A DNA stretch of 64,000 nt from Apium graveolens. Lineage: Eukaryota > Streptophyta > Magnoliopsida > Apiales > Apiaceae. The notes under the pieces are model-generated. The model saw only the letters and a list, made by a program, of their open reading frames with translations, did not search any database and had not been told where the DNA came from. The stretch lies in NCBI RefSeq assembly GCF_009905375.1, contig NW_027419901.1, positions 62,001-126,000 on the forward strand, given 5' to 3'. Of the stretch, positions 1 to 12,060 are shown in pieces (the stretch's first letter is position 1; every line of letters begins with the position of its first letter). The translations under genes were made by a program, and so were the position numbers.

Positions 1-1798
1 TACAACACACACACACTGAATAAAAGAGAACCATAAATATTACACACTTATAAGTCCAAAGGATGATAATGATCTAATAGAACCGAATAAAAATAATAAA
101 AATCGTAAGATCTTTACAAGTTCAGAGTTTGGAACAACCCTTCTAACTAATACCACGATTATATACTGGCGGATTCCGCCTATACTATATACATTCTACC
201 TCCGCCCTCAAATGGTCTTCACCCTTCCTACCGGTTGACTTACGGGCGGTCTGCTTGGCACGAACCTTGATTGCTAGCTGTAGAACAAGGTTAAACACAA
301 GGAAATGAGCTACAACGCTTAGCAAGTACTAATCGTTCTACTATGCAAAATATTATCTCAAAATCATGAATTCATAAATCAAGGGGTTATGGATACTTGT
401 AAGAATGACAAGAAGAATCATGAAGTTATAATATGAAGACATGGTAAAATTATAGCAATTGAAACATGGTATATGGAATCATGATATTGGGCAACATGTT
501 ATAGTATAAAGGGGTAGAATCATAATAATCGAAACAGGGCATATGGTATCATGGCATCGAGCAATCATGTTATAAATATCAAATCATCAAAATCATTTTA
601 GGACGCTACGGATTACAGTCGGTGATCAGCCGCGAAGTAATCCCAAACCTCGCTGGGTTCTCAAATATAATGGGATCCCTAGGCTATACGTGAGCCTATC
701 AATAACGTGAAAATGACTTGCGTCTGGTACCAATCCACTAAGTTAAGAAAATATTTATTTTATTTTTATTGATTTATAATATGGATGTCGCGGAGAGATT
801 GGGTATCAAATTAATTGAATTAGATTCAAGGGAAGAACATTTGAAGGTAAAGTACAAATCAAGTTAAGAGTGATTAACAGAAGTATTTGAAATAATTATG
901 GACATGGGGTTGTTAGAACTAAGCATTCATGGAAAATGTATATATGTGCGACATTTATAAGAATAAAGAGGTAAGTAACTTGCCAACAATTATACGCATA
1001 AGAAAGTAGTAACTTTTCTTTCAAAGTTCTAAGATTATTCGATCTTGATAGCACGAGTCTTCCCCTTCGCTTCGGAACCTACACATTATATTAACCTCAT
1101 TACTATTCACCCTTTATCGACTTATACGTCTATAAGTTTCTAGACTAACCTTTACCCATATTATAACTATGATTATACAAACTTATGATTACACATTACT
1201 TAATCGCATACAATTAAAGTAATCCACATAGTCACATAGTCACGTAATGGCATGGCATATGATACTTAGCTATTATCACTTAAATCTCTAAGTACATAAG
1301 CAAATAACACATAAGAACTATCATTAATGCTTCACTCTATCTATTCTGACCTTAACTTAAACCAAAAGATGCTATGCAACAGTCAGACCCTTCACTTTTA
1401 GGTCCCCAAACACAACATACACCACTAAGGTTGCCTAATGCCACTCGAGGGATGCTCCTAAAGGTTTAAAGAGATCAATACTCTCACCTAAGTTCCCTGC
1501 GAGCATCAGTTTGCACTACCTGTGCTCTTTTGCAAAAATATCAACTTCGACATAGGGCCTTGGAAAAAACCATTTCCCGTGGATTCTTAAGACCTAACCT
1601 AACTCTTAGACTTGGTTTCAGGGCAAGGCCTCACCTAGGCCTCTCTAGGGTTCGCCCCAAGGCTGACTCTGCCCAGCCCCCACTAGAATTCAAATTGCTC
1701 TTTTTTTACTTACATAAAACCCACTTTTCTCATTCAATTTTTAATTTTAAAGGTTTTTTAAGCTTCCTAGGGATGCATTATACATATTTAAGCTACCT
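1..1798 (-). mobile_element. Ty3/gypsy-type LTR, copy 1, truncated at both visible ends
   Basis: This is the minus-oriented 3' part of a long LTR. Its intact counterpart is 43885-47707, which begins TGTCACACACC and ends GGTCGTCACA on the plus strand. The window starts 15 bases inside the LTR. At 1798 the sequence jumps to the flank found at about 47738 in the other copy, so the promoter half (about 1.9 kb) is deleted. Assignment to gypsy rests on the LTR length and the GTGACGACC-type start seen in copy 2. No internal protein is present, so it could be a solo LTR or an LTR of a non-coding derivative. Confidence 0.65.
221..268 (-). other. Histone H3 tail-like coding segment, degenerate copy
   Basis: On the minus strand the frame reads AIKVRAKQTARKSTGRKGED and reaches a TAG some 12 codons further on. 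KQTARKSTG is identical to residues 4-12 of the histone H3 N-terminal tail, followed by R-K where H3 has G-K. The ATG seen in the other copy at 44165-44167 is AAG here. A pyrimidine-rich stretch ending in ACAG lies just upstream (minus strand), about 9 bases before the equivalent ATG position. The segment lies about 240-285 bases from the LTR 3' end. Confidence 0.7.
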
Positions 1799-1891
1799 GT
1801 TTTGACTTACTTTTACCTCGTGGAACATGTGTTCTTCTATAAATGGATAATCTTTTACACTAGATACTTTAAAATAGATTTTGATGTGTAC

Positions 1892-2047
1892 TTATCTTAA
1901 CATTTTAACCCATGCTTCATTAGTATCAACTTTATTAGAAATTTTCTTGTATATCGCAGCAATAAGGCCCATTGGGAGCCTATCAAGATTATTACAAATC
2001 TTCATAACCTCAAACTCTAACACAACTTGTTGGAACGCGAACATGAG
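1892..2047 (-). pseudogene. Unidentified antisense reading frame, copy 1
   Basis: The minus strand has about 50 open codons with ordinary protein composition, including the stretches VMKICNNLDRLPMG and AIYKKISNKVDTNEAW, then a TAA. The same frame is kept at 47835-47990 with a few substitutions. A second possible stretch, DYPFIEEHMFHEVKV, follows in the same frame after the stop. It lies between the gypsy LTR and Copia A and probably comes from a host gene or an unrecognised transposon. I do not recognise the family. Confidence 0.35.
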
Positions 2048-2309
2048 ACATAATTCCAAAATAATATGACACTTTACTTTCTAGGCCGAACCTGCACAAA
2101 TTTGTTTTTGGATTTATATGGCTTCTCCGTAAAAAAAAGAATATTCTATAATTTTCTTTATGTAGTACTTTGGTTGACACATACCCCCATACCAAATTAT
2201 CCTTGTAAACGAATAACTACAAATACCTTGTTCTTTTTCCTAGAATCGATTTGTTCGCATCCTGTACCACCAATATTTCTGCAGAACCCATTACATGTAC
2301 ACGATTAGG

Positions 2310-3040
2310 AAGACTTATGATACAAGACAACAAATAAAGAAACCAGCTTCAATGAAAGTTGATAACTACATGACTGCTGTAAGGGAAGGAACCAGCTTCA
2401 ATGAAGGATGAAGAATGGAATCTATTTGATAGGCAGGCTCTTGGGTTATCGGATTGACTTTGGCGAAAAATGTTGCTTCCAATATCGTCAGGAAACGAAA
2501 ACTTATGGTTTGATCAAGGTTTTGTAAAATATGTTTGAGAAACTGTATGCTTCAAATAAGGGGTATTAGAATCGCTTGTTACTTGCCGCAAGATTGAATG
2601 AAGGAGATCGTGTTGCTGACCATGTGAATGAATTTAGTTCCATCCTAGCAAGATTGGTATCAGTTGATATTAAATTCCATAATAAAATACAGGCCTTGTT
2701 TTTGGAGTACTCATTACGAGATAGTTGGTCAGGTTTTGTCACTACTATAAGTAATTCATCCGGGAGCAGTAAGATGACTTTTGCTGGAGTTCGAGATTCG
2801 ATTCTTGGAGAAGATATTCATAGAAGAAACTTAGAAGAGTTGGCAGGTTCCTTGTTCAAGGCTGAGAGTAGAGAAAGAAAGTTTATAATAGGGTAGGATA
2901 CGGGCGTAGCAAATCAAAGTCACAAAAGAGAGGACAAACCAAAGATCTCAAGGATATTTTTTGTTGGAATTGTCAGAAAAAGGGTCACTTCAGAAATCAG
3001 TGCACAGCTCAAGCGATCCGAAAGGAAAGAGTAAAGAGGA
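2310..3040 (+). pseudogene. Copia A gag (capsid/nucleocapsid) relic, copy 1
   Basis: Gag builds the virus-like particle that packages element RNA in the cytoplasm. Open stretch 2576-2896 covers the UBN2-type capsid region, including RLNEGDRVADHVNEFSSILA and SSGSSKMTFAGVRDSIL. The zinc knuckle at 2962-3003 is intact (CWNC..GHFRNQC, a CX2CX4HX4C pattern) but lies in another frame after a stop near 2895. The N-terminus is lost or badly decayed. The equivalent knuckle in copy 2 has lost its first Cys and its His, so copy 1 is the better preserved here. Confidence 0.8.
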
Positions 3041-3094
3041 TAATTCAGCTAACATAGTTGAAGAAGTGGTGGATGATGATACTTTGATTTGTTG

Positions 3095-4200
3095 TATTAC
3101 ATGTTTCGTTAAATCATGGTTATGGATTAAGATGCATCATTCCATTCTACCCCTTGCAGGGATTTAATGTTAAATTTCATATGTCGAAATTTTGGTAAAG
3201 TCCATCTTGTTGATGACGAGACATTGGATATTGTGGGCATAGGATTTATTAATCTCAAAACCTCTTTGGGAACTAGCTAGACTTTGAAAGATATAAGGTA
3301 CATTTTTGGACTGAAGAAAATGTTGCAATCTGTAGTCAGTTAGATAAGGAAGGTTATCGAGTTACTATCGGAGACAGAAATTGGAATGTTATAAAGAGCA
3401 ATCTAGTTATTGTTCGTGGAGAGAAAAAAAGGGACTTTGTACATTGTTGAAGAATCCAACTATAAAGTAAATATAGTTGCTGATGAGATTGGGTCTTTAA
3501 CTTTATGGCACCGAAGGTTTGGTCATATAAGTGAAAAGGGTATGAAGTTGTTAACTTCGAAGGGGAACATTCCAGAGTAAAAAATATGGAAATTGGGTTC
3601 CGTGAGCCATGTTTTCTTGGAAAGCAGAAATGTGTTACTTTTAAAAAATCAGGGAGGACCCCGAAGCCTAAGAAGTTGGAGCTAGTTCATACAGATATAT
3701 ATGGTCCAACAACAGTTGCGTCTTTGGGCGGATCTTGCTACTATGTCACTTTAAATTAACGATTTCACTAAAAAAGTATGGGTTTATTTCTTCAAAAATA
3801 AATCAGATGTGTATTCTACTTTGAAGAAGTGGAATACTGAAGTTCAAAATCGGACCGATTTGAAGGTGAAGATTTTGATGTCAGATAATGGTGGTGAATA
3901 CAGTATTGATTAGTTTAAAAGCTATTGAACAGAATTTGGGATTAGAGTCATTAAAAATATTTCAGAGACACCACAACAAAATGGTGTTGTAGAGCACATG
4001 AATAGATCCTTGAATGAGAGGGCCAATAGTATGAGATTACATGTAAAATTGCCAAAGATATTTTAGGAAGAAGTAGTTAAAATAGCAGTGTATCTTATAA
4101 ATAGAGAACCTTCAAGTTCTTTAAGGTTAAAGAATCCTGAAGAAGAGTGGCTGCAAAAGAAGGTAAATCTTTCACACTTGTAGATGAGTTTTTGGTTGTA
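3095..4200 (+). pseudogene. Copia A protease and integrase relic, copy 1
   Basis: The aspartic protease matures the polyprotein and the integrase inserts cDNA into chromosomes. The protease site at about 3125-3170 reads MD, then a stop, then DASFHSTPCRDLM: the catalytic Asp is kept, but the following Ser is a stop and the Gly is Asp. Integrase-like wording follows in broken frames: EPCFLGKQKCVTF, LVHTDIYGPTTVASLGG (first acidic residue), MSDNGGEYS (second) and [16 protein letters not shown] (third). Frameshifts lie near 3755 and in-frame stops near 3913 and 4064. It cannot be functional. Confidence 0.8.
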
Positions 4201-4559
4201 TTTCTTTTATGCGTGTTAAATATTATTACATGGATAAAATGGCTCTGAAAGCAAAGAAGTGTATCTTTATTGGTTATGGTTCAGATGACATGGTTTACTG
4301 TTTTTGGGATTAACTGACGAAGAAGGTCGTTAGAAGTAGAGATGTTACTTTTAGTGAGAATGCAGTGTATAAGGATAAACTTGTAGACGATTCTGAGTTT
4401 ATAAAGGAACAACCTGAGAAATTGAAAGTAGTGCTTGAAGATATTAAATAAATAGATCTACAGGCAGGAAATAGTGGGAGTTGGTAGAATGTCCATGACA
4501 GGCTTCCAATTACCCGACAGACTGAGGTAAGAAAATCTAGGATAATTATAAGGCCACCA

Positions 4560-5230
4560 TAAAGATATCCTCCTCCAGTATATTATATATTATTGATAAG
4601 GACAAAGAGCCTCAGTGTTATTCAGAGGTAGTACATGTGTATAATTCAGTTCAGTGGAAATCAGCCTTGGATGAAGAGATGAGTTCTCTTGAGAAGAATG
4701 AGACATGGTCTTTAACAGAGTTACCAGCAGAGAAGAAGGATTTACATATTAAGTCGGTGTTCAGGATCAAAAAAGAATATGATGGTAGCAAAAGATACAA
4801 GGTGAGGTTAGTTGTCAAGGGTTATCAACGGAAAAAGGGTAATGACTATATTGATATATTTTCCCCAGTTGTTAAGATGACTGCAGTTAGAATTATGTTA
4901 AGTATTGTGGCTGCAGAGGAGTTACATCTAGAGCAACTGGATGTTAAGATCACGTTCTTACATGGTGATCTTGAGGAAGATGTCTACATGGTTCATCCAG
5001 AGGGATTTCAAGTAGTTGGGAAAGAAAACCTTGTTTGCAAGCTTATGAAAAGCTTGTATGATTTAAAGTAATCACCAAGGCAACGGAACTTGAAGTTTGA
5101 CAGCTTAATGATGAAGAATGGGTACACGAGGAGTGTATGGATCATTATTGTTACTTTAAACAATTTGATTCATCTTATATCATATATTTATTATATGTTG
5201 ATGACATATTGATAACATGATTTAACATGA
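4560..5230 (+). pseudogene. Copia A reverse transcriptase relic, copy 1
   Basis: The longest open part, 4637-5071, covers the N-terminal RT_2-type region: WKSALDEEMSSLEKNETW, VRLVVKGYQRKKGNDYID, FSPVVKMTAVRIMLS and QLDVKITFLHGDLEEDVYM. A TAA replaces the usual Gln after SLYDLK. The catalytic YVDD is encoded at about 5195-5210 (LLYVDDILI) but lies beyond that stop, and another stop (TGA) follows at about 5218. The family normally makes one continuous Pol, so this is a relic. Confidence 0.85.
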
Positions 5231-6125
5231 GGAAAATAAACAGGCTAAAGAGACAGATTTGTGATGAGTTTGAGATGAAGGATATGGGTGCAACAAAACA
5301 GATACTTGGTATGAGAATCATAACGGATAGAGTTGAAGGTACTTCGAAATTATCTCAAAAGAAAGATTTGAGAAATTGTTGCAAATATTTAGTTTCCAGG
5401 ATGCAAATACCACAAGTAAATCTTTGGCGAGTTACTTTAATCTCACGAAGAGGCAATCACCAAAAATGGATGGGAAAAAAAAGATATGGCTAAATTTCTC
5501 TATGCGTGTGCAGTTGGAAATTTGATGTATGCTATGGTATGTACAAGACCATACATTGCTCATGTAGTGGGAGTCGTTATTAGGTTTTTGTCTAATCCAG
5601 GAAGAGAGCATTGGGAAGCAGTCAAGTAGTTATTACGCTACTTGAAAGGAACATCCAAGGTTGTATTATATTTCAGTAAGAAAAATGTTAACTTCAAAGG
5701 ATTCCCTGATGTTTGGGTGGATGTTTGGATACAAGAAAAAGTACAATGGGTTATATTTTTACTTTGGGCGGCACCGCAGTTAGTTGGATATCTCAACTTC
5801 AAAAGAGTGTTGCTCTTTCAACCACTGAAGAAGAATATATGTTATCTCTGAAGTTAGAAAGGAGATGATTTGGTTGAACAGTTTTCTTGAGGAGTTGGGC
5901 AGGAAAGAGGCAGACAACGCTTTGTATGGCGACAGTCAGAGTGCTATTCATCTTGTGAATAATCTTGTGTTTCTTTCTAGGAAGAGGCATATTTAGCTAG
6001 ATATCACTTTACAAGAGAGTTGATAAGCAATGGTACTTTGTTCTTAAAGAAAATCCTTGCAGATATGTTCACTAAGGTGGTAACCAATGAAAAGTTGAAG
6101 TTTTGCGTAACTTCAACTAGACTTC
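5231..6125 (+). pseudogene. Copia A RNase H region relic, copy 1
   Basis: RNase H removes the RNA strand during reverse transcription. Recognisable pieces are FEMKDMGATKQILGM (5260s), NLMYAMV, LRYLKGTSKVVLYF (5635-5670), the AVSWISQLQKS-type region and a terminal ILADMFTKVV at about 6054-6083. The pieces lie in several frames. Compared with copy 2 the AD(L/F)GG region is damaged here by a short deletion around 5710 (PDVWVDVW instead of PDADLGGC). The catalytic set is not intact. Confidence 0.75.
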
Positions 6126-6237
6126 AAAATTGATTGATGAGAGGGCGATGCACTAGTTAGAGTTATTGATTAGATTATTGATTATACTATATTCACAAGA
6201 GTGAAGTGAATATGTCATCAGACTCCATGTGGAAGAT

Positions 6238-6541
6238 TGTTGGGTTCATGGAGTCTATTAATTAAGTCCATGAAAATAGACTATTTAGATTCAGATTCAG
6301 GTTATATTATGGATTGGTCTACTTTTCAGATTTGGAGTATTATTTGATTTAAACCCAATTTCTTCTCTTATAAATACTCATGCAATTATAAAATCATAAC
6401 ATAACGAATTGTGAGAGATCAATATAAAATTAGTGCGGCTTGTGTAGTAGGAATTTCCGAACCATATAAATATTTGTCTTGCGTGATTGTCGTTTATTTT
6501 TTTGTTCTTGCGTGATTGGGTTTTTCTTTCATTGTTGTACA
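6238..6541 (+). repeat. Copia A 3' LTR, copy 1
   Basis: The LTR starts TGTTGGGTTCATGG directly after a purine-rich tract (GTGGAAGAT) and ends near GTTGTACA. A TATA-like motif TTATAAATA lies at about 6368-6376. The same LTR is at 52164-52472. No matching 5' LTR is visible upstream of gag. Confidence 0.7.
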
Positions 6542-7224
6542 ATCAATAATTGTAGATATGTTTATTATAGCAGGAGATAATTTTGACAATAAGAAAAGTG
6601 TGTATCAAAGTAGAAAAAGAGAAAGGAATATTTAATTTTTGTAGGGTAAAGAGTGTTAAGTGCATCGTAAAGTGAAAATAATTTTTTCCCATATTTTGTA
6701 CATTAATTTTTTTATTCTCTCTATAATTATAAAACCTAAAAAAATAGGGCCCTTTAAAGTTTATGCCCAAGCCCTTCGTCACTACTATCCTAACGACAAG
6801 ACTTGCTTATAAATTTTAAAGTTTATTTAAACAGTTTGGTTTTCCTTACTTCTATCTCATTTTATCATAAATTGTGATGCTTTATTTGATAATTCCTAAA
6901 TGCTTTAACAATATGATGATAAGTTACATAGTTGTTTAACATATAAATATTAACAATTTTCCAATATTAAGAACATAACTTCTACTTACAAAGAACGAAA
7001 ATATAAATTCCTTTTAAGCTAATACTTATATTCAATCTAATTAGTGAATACACTCTTAAAATATAATATTGTAATATCTAAGTAGATTGCTAAAGTTAAT
7101 AAATCTAATATAATACCCACATAAAATTTCGACCCGATTAATTCCTTTAACCATAATCGAGTTTAACCTTGATTAATTAACAGCCGTGAGATATACATAA
7201 GATCAACCAATCTGATCCGTTGAT
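6542..7224. other. AT-rich flank, no gene seen
   Basis: This is AT-rich DNA between the Copia A LTR and the gene relic. It is kept in the second copy at about 52473-53154. I see no coding pattern, terminal repeat or structured RNA here. Confidence 0.5.
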
Positions 7225-7300
7225 ATAGGATGATACTTATATATATATATCACATCATGTATTCATTTTAGGGTTTTATACCCCTTTACCGCCGCTCTCT
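7225..7300 (+). promoter_or_regulatory. Promoter-like region of the gene relic, copy 1
   Basis: A TATATATATATAT tract at about 7238-7250 is followed by a telo-box-like TTTAGGGTTTTA (about 7267-7277) and then ACCGCCGCTCTCTCTC. This arrangement is typical of plant housekeeping and translation-related 5' regions. The same layout is kept in copy 2 at about 53180-53245. No reporter or transcript evidence is available. Confidence 0.4.
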
Positions 7301-10119
7301 CTCGTTCATATATCTTATCAAACCTTCTCTTTCTTTGGCTTAATCTCTTAATTTCTCCTGCAACTATTTATAAAATTAACTAGTTTATACATCCAAGAGG
7401 CTGGTTAGATAGTTGTTTATGTGTATTTATGTCAAATCGCAAGATATATAACCACTTCCCATTTCCATTCAAACAATCAAGTTTGAAAAACTGGTCTCTA
7501 GAATTTTATCATATTTTATGAATATTTTCAATCCCCTCCATATAAGAAATCTCATTTTCCATTCTTTACATTATCCCTCGGTACACATCCGACCATCTCC
7601 ATCTTGGTATGTATGTCAAAATTTTACAATCTCTTTAAATCGATATATGTGCTGAAGTATTAATTATGTACAAATGTAAGTCTTTCTTCATCAGTTGATT
7701 ACATCCTATATAACACAACACTAAACCAACAAGAATCTCAAAACATTATGTCACCATGTTATGTTATGTCCTGTTTTATTTATACGTGATTTATTATTTT
7801 TTACTGGTTTGCGAATTTTTACAGATTTTCAGTATTCCGCGACACCGATATTTTCATGAAAATTGAATTGCATCACGACTTTGCTCAAGTTCGAAGGTTA
7901 GCTATATTTTAATTTCTTAATTAGGACAAATTTATAGTCAATTCTCATTGCCTCGGTTAGGTGTGATTGAAATAAAATTTTTGAACTTATATTTTTATCA
8001 AACTAAAACGGGTTTAGTTCAGATTTATTTTGCTCTTAAATAAAAAATGAATCCATATTCGAACTTAGTCGAAAATCTGAATATTTATATATGGCATATT
8101 GTTTCTTTTGTTCAATTTCTAATTCATTTTCAAATATCCATCAACTGTGTCATGTTTCTTAATGATATCAATTTTGGATATTGGTATAACGAGATTTGGA
8201 TCAACTTTACGTATTTACTGAACATGATCTTTACCCCAATTTGATATGAGTTTTCTCCGCAAAATACACATAGTAAATATTCAGTATTCTATCATGATTT
8301 GAAAATCTTTATTGCTCAAGTGACCAATACGTATTTACTTATATGTTTATGAATTATTTACAGTAAACAATGAAGTAAATGCTCCAGAAAAGATGGAAGT
8401 CTCTGCACCATGGTTTACCTATCGGTAATACTCTTTCATATATTTTTCATTTATTCCAAAATTTTCAACACTACACTTTAGATATTTTTATTATTTTGCT
8501 CTTATATGTACCCTTACATGTACCCTCGTATGTACATGGTACCAATCCCATGCCAATATATTGAAATTGAATTATTATAAATAAAGTTGGTTGTAAACGT
8601 GTATATGGTGAACCGCCCGGCCTGATAATGACATGGTTTATTATGAACTTGAATTCAAACAAAAGAATGTGTGACCTAACGAGATCGGGCCGAGCTATTA
8701 ACATTGGTGGCTTGAGCTCGGCACGAGATCATTAGACTTGAACTTGGCTAGTTAAATCTCAAAAAATTGACATATATCCTGATTATTAATATTTTATGTT
8801 TAAAATTACACTCAAATATGTAATCCATGAATCTTTTGAGAATAATAAATTCAAATTTAAGCTTTTTCAGTTGTGTTGAAAGTGATAATTATAGTGGTCC
8901 TAATGGTTGGGTTTGAACTTTTTTTAAATAATAAATGTTATTTTTCACGAGCTGTTTGTTAATGGCACGAGAATGTCATGGCTTGTTTTTATTTGATGAA
9001 AGATCGTGTGTGGCTCGATTAGTTTAGGAACTCGAGGTTGATACATATTTTTGCGATAGCTCATCTTGGCTTGTTAAGAATAATATTAAGCTAAGGAACA
9101 ATTACAATTTAATTAAGAATATGCTTTATTTTCATTTTTATTGATGATAAATAATTGATCAATGTAATCCTTTCATTATGTTTTCTAATGGTGAAAATAC
9201 TCCAATAGACAAGCCACCGAATTAGATAATTACTTTAGGGAGAGAAGAAGAAAGTGAGAAAGATGACGGCTGGGCTGATCATTGTAACGAGAAAAGGAAT
9301 GATGTTAGTTATATATACAGAATTATTCTATATTTTTTTGACAATATAGAAGAATACGAAGATAGAAGATAGAAGAATTATTTAGAATTGTTTGTAGTTT
9401 ATCCTGATTAAAGGATCAACTAAAAAGGTACTATTTCACTTAACTAACAAGGATCTTTTAGAAGGGCTCTTACAATACTATATATACAGAAGCATTTGCA
9501 CCAATGCCAAAAAAAGTTGATTCATCAGATGGATCAACTGATAGACGGAGTTTAATAATACATCAGTTCTTTGCTACTCGATAATTAATAAAATTATACT
9601 CCATCAATCCTACACAATACTACATGACTTCTAGTGACCTCAGAAAAATGACTGCATTGAGTAGGCAGCTATATATATCTTTAAAAAATTTAAATGATTA
9701 ACGTATGCTTCTCACCTTTTTCTATGAACATTGGCTTAAGGAGAAAAATTAAAATGATCATAGAAGAAGATTCAAGCGATGAAGATGACGAGTACTACCA
9801 GTGTGATCTTCATGGATCTGCCGGCTTAAACATGACACCTTGAACCATGCTCCAATTATTTGTAGGTTTTCAATTTACTATGAAAACATGCTCCAATTAT
9901 TGGTTGAGATTTGTAGTGTTGTTAATATTTGACTGGTACTTGATTTGTAGTGTTATCTAATGTATTTTAGGCTTTACTATATTTTCTAGTTGCCTCATAT
10001 ATTTTACCTAAATTTGCAGAGGGAACTTGGAAATGGTAGGCAGTCTAGAGAAAATGCCAAAATCTAGTGAGCAAAACATGATAGAAAGAATTATGAGGTT
10101 CCCATGTTGCAAATTCTAG
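7225..10119 (+). pseudogene. Unidentified multi-exon host-like gene relic, copy 1
   Basis: I do not recognise the protein. Candidate exons flanked by AG and GT are 7825-7896 (donor decayed to GTTAGC) and 8364-8424. Exon 8364-8424 has an open frame EVNNEVNAPEKM that continues through APW. A later open piece, 9724-9843, reads MNIGLRRKIKMIIEEDSSDE and ends GSAGLNMTP before TGA: a basic then acidic tail. A final exon-like piece is 10020-10119, after TTTGCAG. Copy 2 has a longer third piece and better splice sites. In this copy about 115 bp before 9724 is deleted between short direct repeats. Splicing of the third piece lacks a clear acceptor, so the gene model is tentative. Confidence 0.35.
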
Positions 10120-11135
10120 GAAATTTACAAGATCATTTCATGGTGTGTCACAAGTGTTATACTAGAGACAAAGATACTGAAATTACTAGTGGTTCTTTTT
10201 TATCTACATATGTCATCTGAATTGTTGTGTTTATAGATTAAGAATTTGATGAGACGATTATGAAATACATGTGCTTTATATATAAGCTTCTGCAACTGAT
10301 CGATCAGATTTGAAATTTAATTAGGATTAATAGTTGCTGATTTGCTATGTTGCGTAGATAGTATTTATAAGGTTGATAGAGCTGCGTACTAAGAAGATGA
10401 CTACAAGATACATGTTCTTTCTACATCAAAAATAAGTTGTAGTACAAAACATTGCTGCTTTATAAGAACTAATTTCAGAATGTTAGTCTACCACTACCAT
10501 CAAGCTCATTGATTCCTACCATTTCCATGTTCACTCTGCAAATTCTTGGTAATTTTTTAACCCTCAGGTTTTCACGTTGTAACTTGTACATATGTCAACT
10601 TTTTTTCAACAATTTGATTTTATTTACTTATATTTCATTTTATCAAGAGTTGTGATGATTACTAATGCCTATGTTGATCAAATTAAGAGTTATTAAATAT
10701 ATAAAATATTACCAGTTTCTCAATATTAACTATGTAACTTCTACTTACATATGAACCAATTCCTTTTTGAAAAACGCATTTCAATATACATGTATGTAAT
10801 TATTATGTTGATTAATGGTTAATATCAATAAGCAAATTAAACTCCCTCGGTAGAGAAAGATGCTATAATGGTTTAACCCCATTAGATATAATTTATTTAA
10901 GCAATTCTATTGTTGAAAGTTTTCTATTAACTTTTTTTTAACCAATATGACACCATTGATTTTATTCTCATGATAGTCTAAAAAAAGGTTATGCCAAAAA
11001 TCATTTATAAACAACAAAAATTATATAAAATATTTTCACAACAACATAAAAATAATAGTTTTAAAAATTTTAATGTTAAAATGATTTTTAAATTGAACCC
11101 TAAATATAAGTTATAATTATATGTACTATTTTTGT
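10120..11135. other. AT-rich intergenic DNA, no gene seen
   Basis: I see no protein family, terminal repeat or RNA gene between the gene relic and the Copia B LTR. It corresponds to 56158-57122, which lacks about 50 bases present here near 10520-10570. Confidence 0.5.
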
Positions 11136-11447
11136 TGAATAACAAAACTTCTATACACAACAAACACCTGTGTAATTTGAAATGATAAAGAGTAAAACTG
11201 ATATGTTTATTTCTTGCTGATAGAAAACTGAGAGCATACACGCAGAATTAAAAAAAAACAGCTGAAAACTGCTTCCTACAAACTAGCAAATCTCACCTAA
11301 AAAATCTCCCACACTCCTAACTACTCCATAATTCTCCAACAAGCTACTGACCCATTCCAATACTACACCGTGGCTAACAGATGCCTATTTATTAAAACAA
11401 ATCACAATTTAAAATAAATAAATAATAAGTTTAGATAAAATCCAACA
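11136..11447 (-). repeat. Copia B 3' LTR (left end)
   Basis: The minus-strand LTR reads TGTTGGATTT to TTGTTATTCA. It matches 18608-18890, which lacks about 40 bases in the middle, and it matches the duplicated copy at 57123-57437. Confidence 0.85.
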
Positions 11448-11459
11448 AAACACCCCTTA

Positions 11460-12060
11460 ATCTAAACTTATGCAGCCAGCTTCTTCATGCCAAGAAACTC
11501 AGGCATTCTCTCAAACTTGACAGCTGCAAGCGCCTTACATGCTTGAGTTTGATCTCTCCTTTCTCATGCATTCCCGGATAAAATGGTACCGAATGTCTAT
11601 ATGTTTACTACGGCGATGGAAAAATTGAATCTTAGCCAAATCTATAGCAGACCTGTTGTTCAAATAGATTATTACAGGGCCTGGTTTCACATCAACAATC
11701 TAACTGAGTAACATCCGTAACCAAACTGCTTGACATGCTGCAGTAGTGGCATCCATGAACTCAGTCTCACAAGATGAGAGTGCTACAAACCTCTATTTAT
11801 GAGACACCCAAGTTATTAAACTGTCATCGAGATAGAACACCATACCCCCAGTACTCTTCCTGTCTTCTATATTTCCTCCCAAATCACTATATGCAAAACA
11901 ATATAAAATGTAGTTTCCCGAGCCTCTCACATAATTCAAACCATATTCTAGAGTTCCTTTTACATATCTTAATATTCAATTCACTACATTATAATGAAGA
12001 ACTTTGGGTCTCTCCATATAACAACTAACAATCCCTACTGCAAATTCTATCTCAGGACGG
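11460..12060 (-). pseudogene. Copia B RNase H region relic
   Basis: The minus-strand frames give KFERMPEFLGMKKLAA-like C-terminal wording and the [12 protein letters not shown] motif region, as read in the better copy at 57529-57714. About 36 bases are missing here at 11535 compared with that copy. The stops and the deletion rule out function. Confidence 0.7.

Larger units (their letters stand above)
2300..6541 (+). mobile_element. Copia element A, copy 1, dead, 5' LTR missing
   Basis: This is a Ty1/copia element in gag, protease, integrase, reverse transcriptase, RNase H, 3' LTR order, with wording like the Tnt1-type group. It has many stops and frameshifts. No 5' LTR or primer-binding site is visible, and the sequence enters gag directly at about 2300. 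Several nonsense changes are shared with the second copy at 48241-52472, for example the TAA just after the RT stretch SLYDLK/ILYGLK and the TGA after the YVDD region. The element was therefore inactive before the block was duplicated. Confidence 0.9.

Noticed and set aside
8480..8560. Short ATGTACCC repeats as a coding Tyr/Pro repeat protein (also 54348-54563)
   Set aside because: The frame is short, differs between the copies and lies just after a splice-donor-like site, so it is probably intron.
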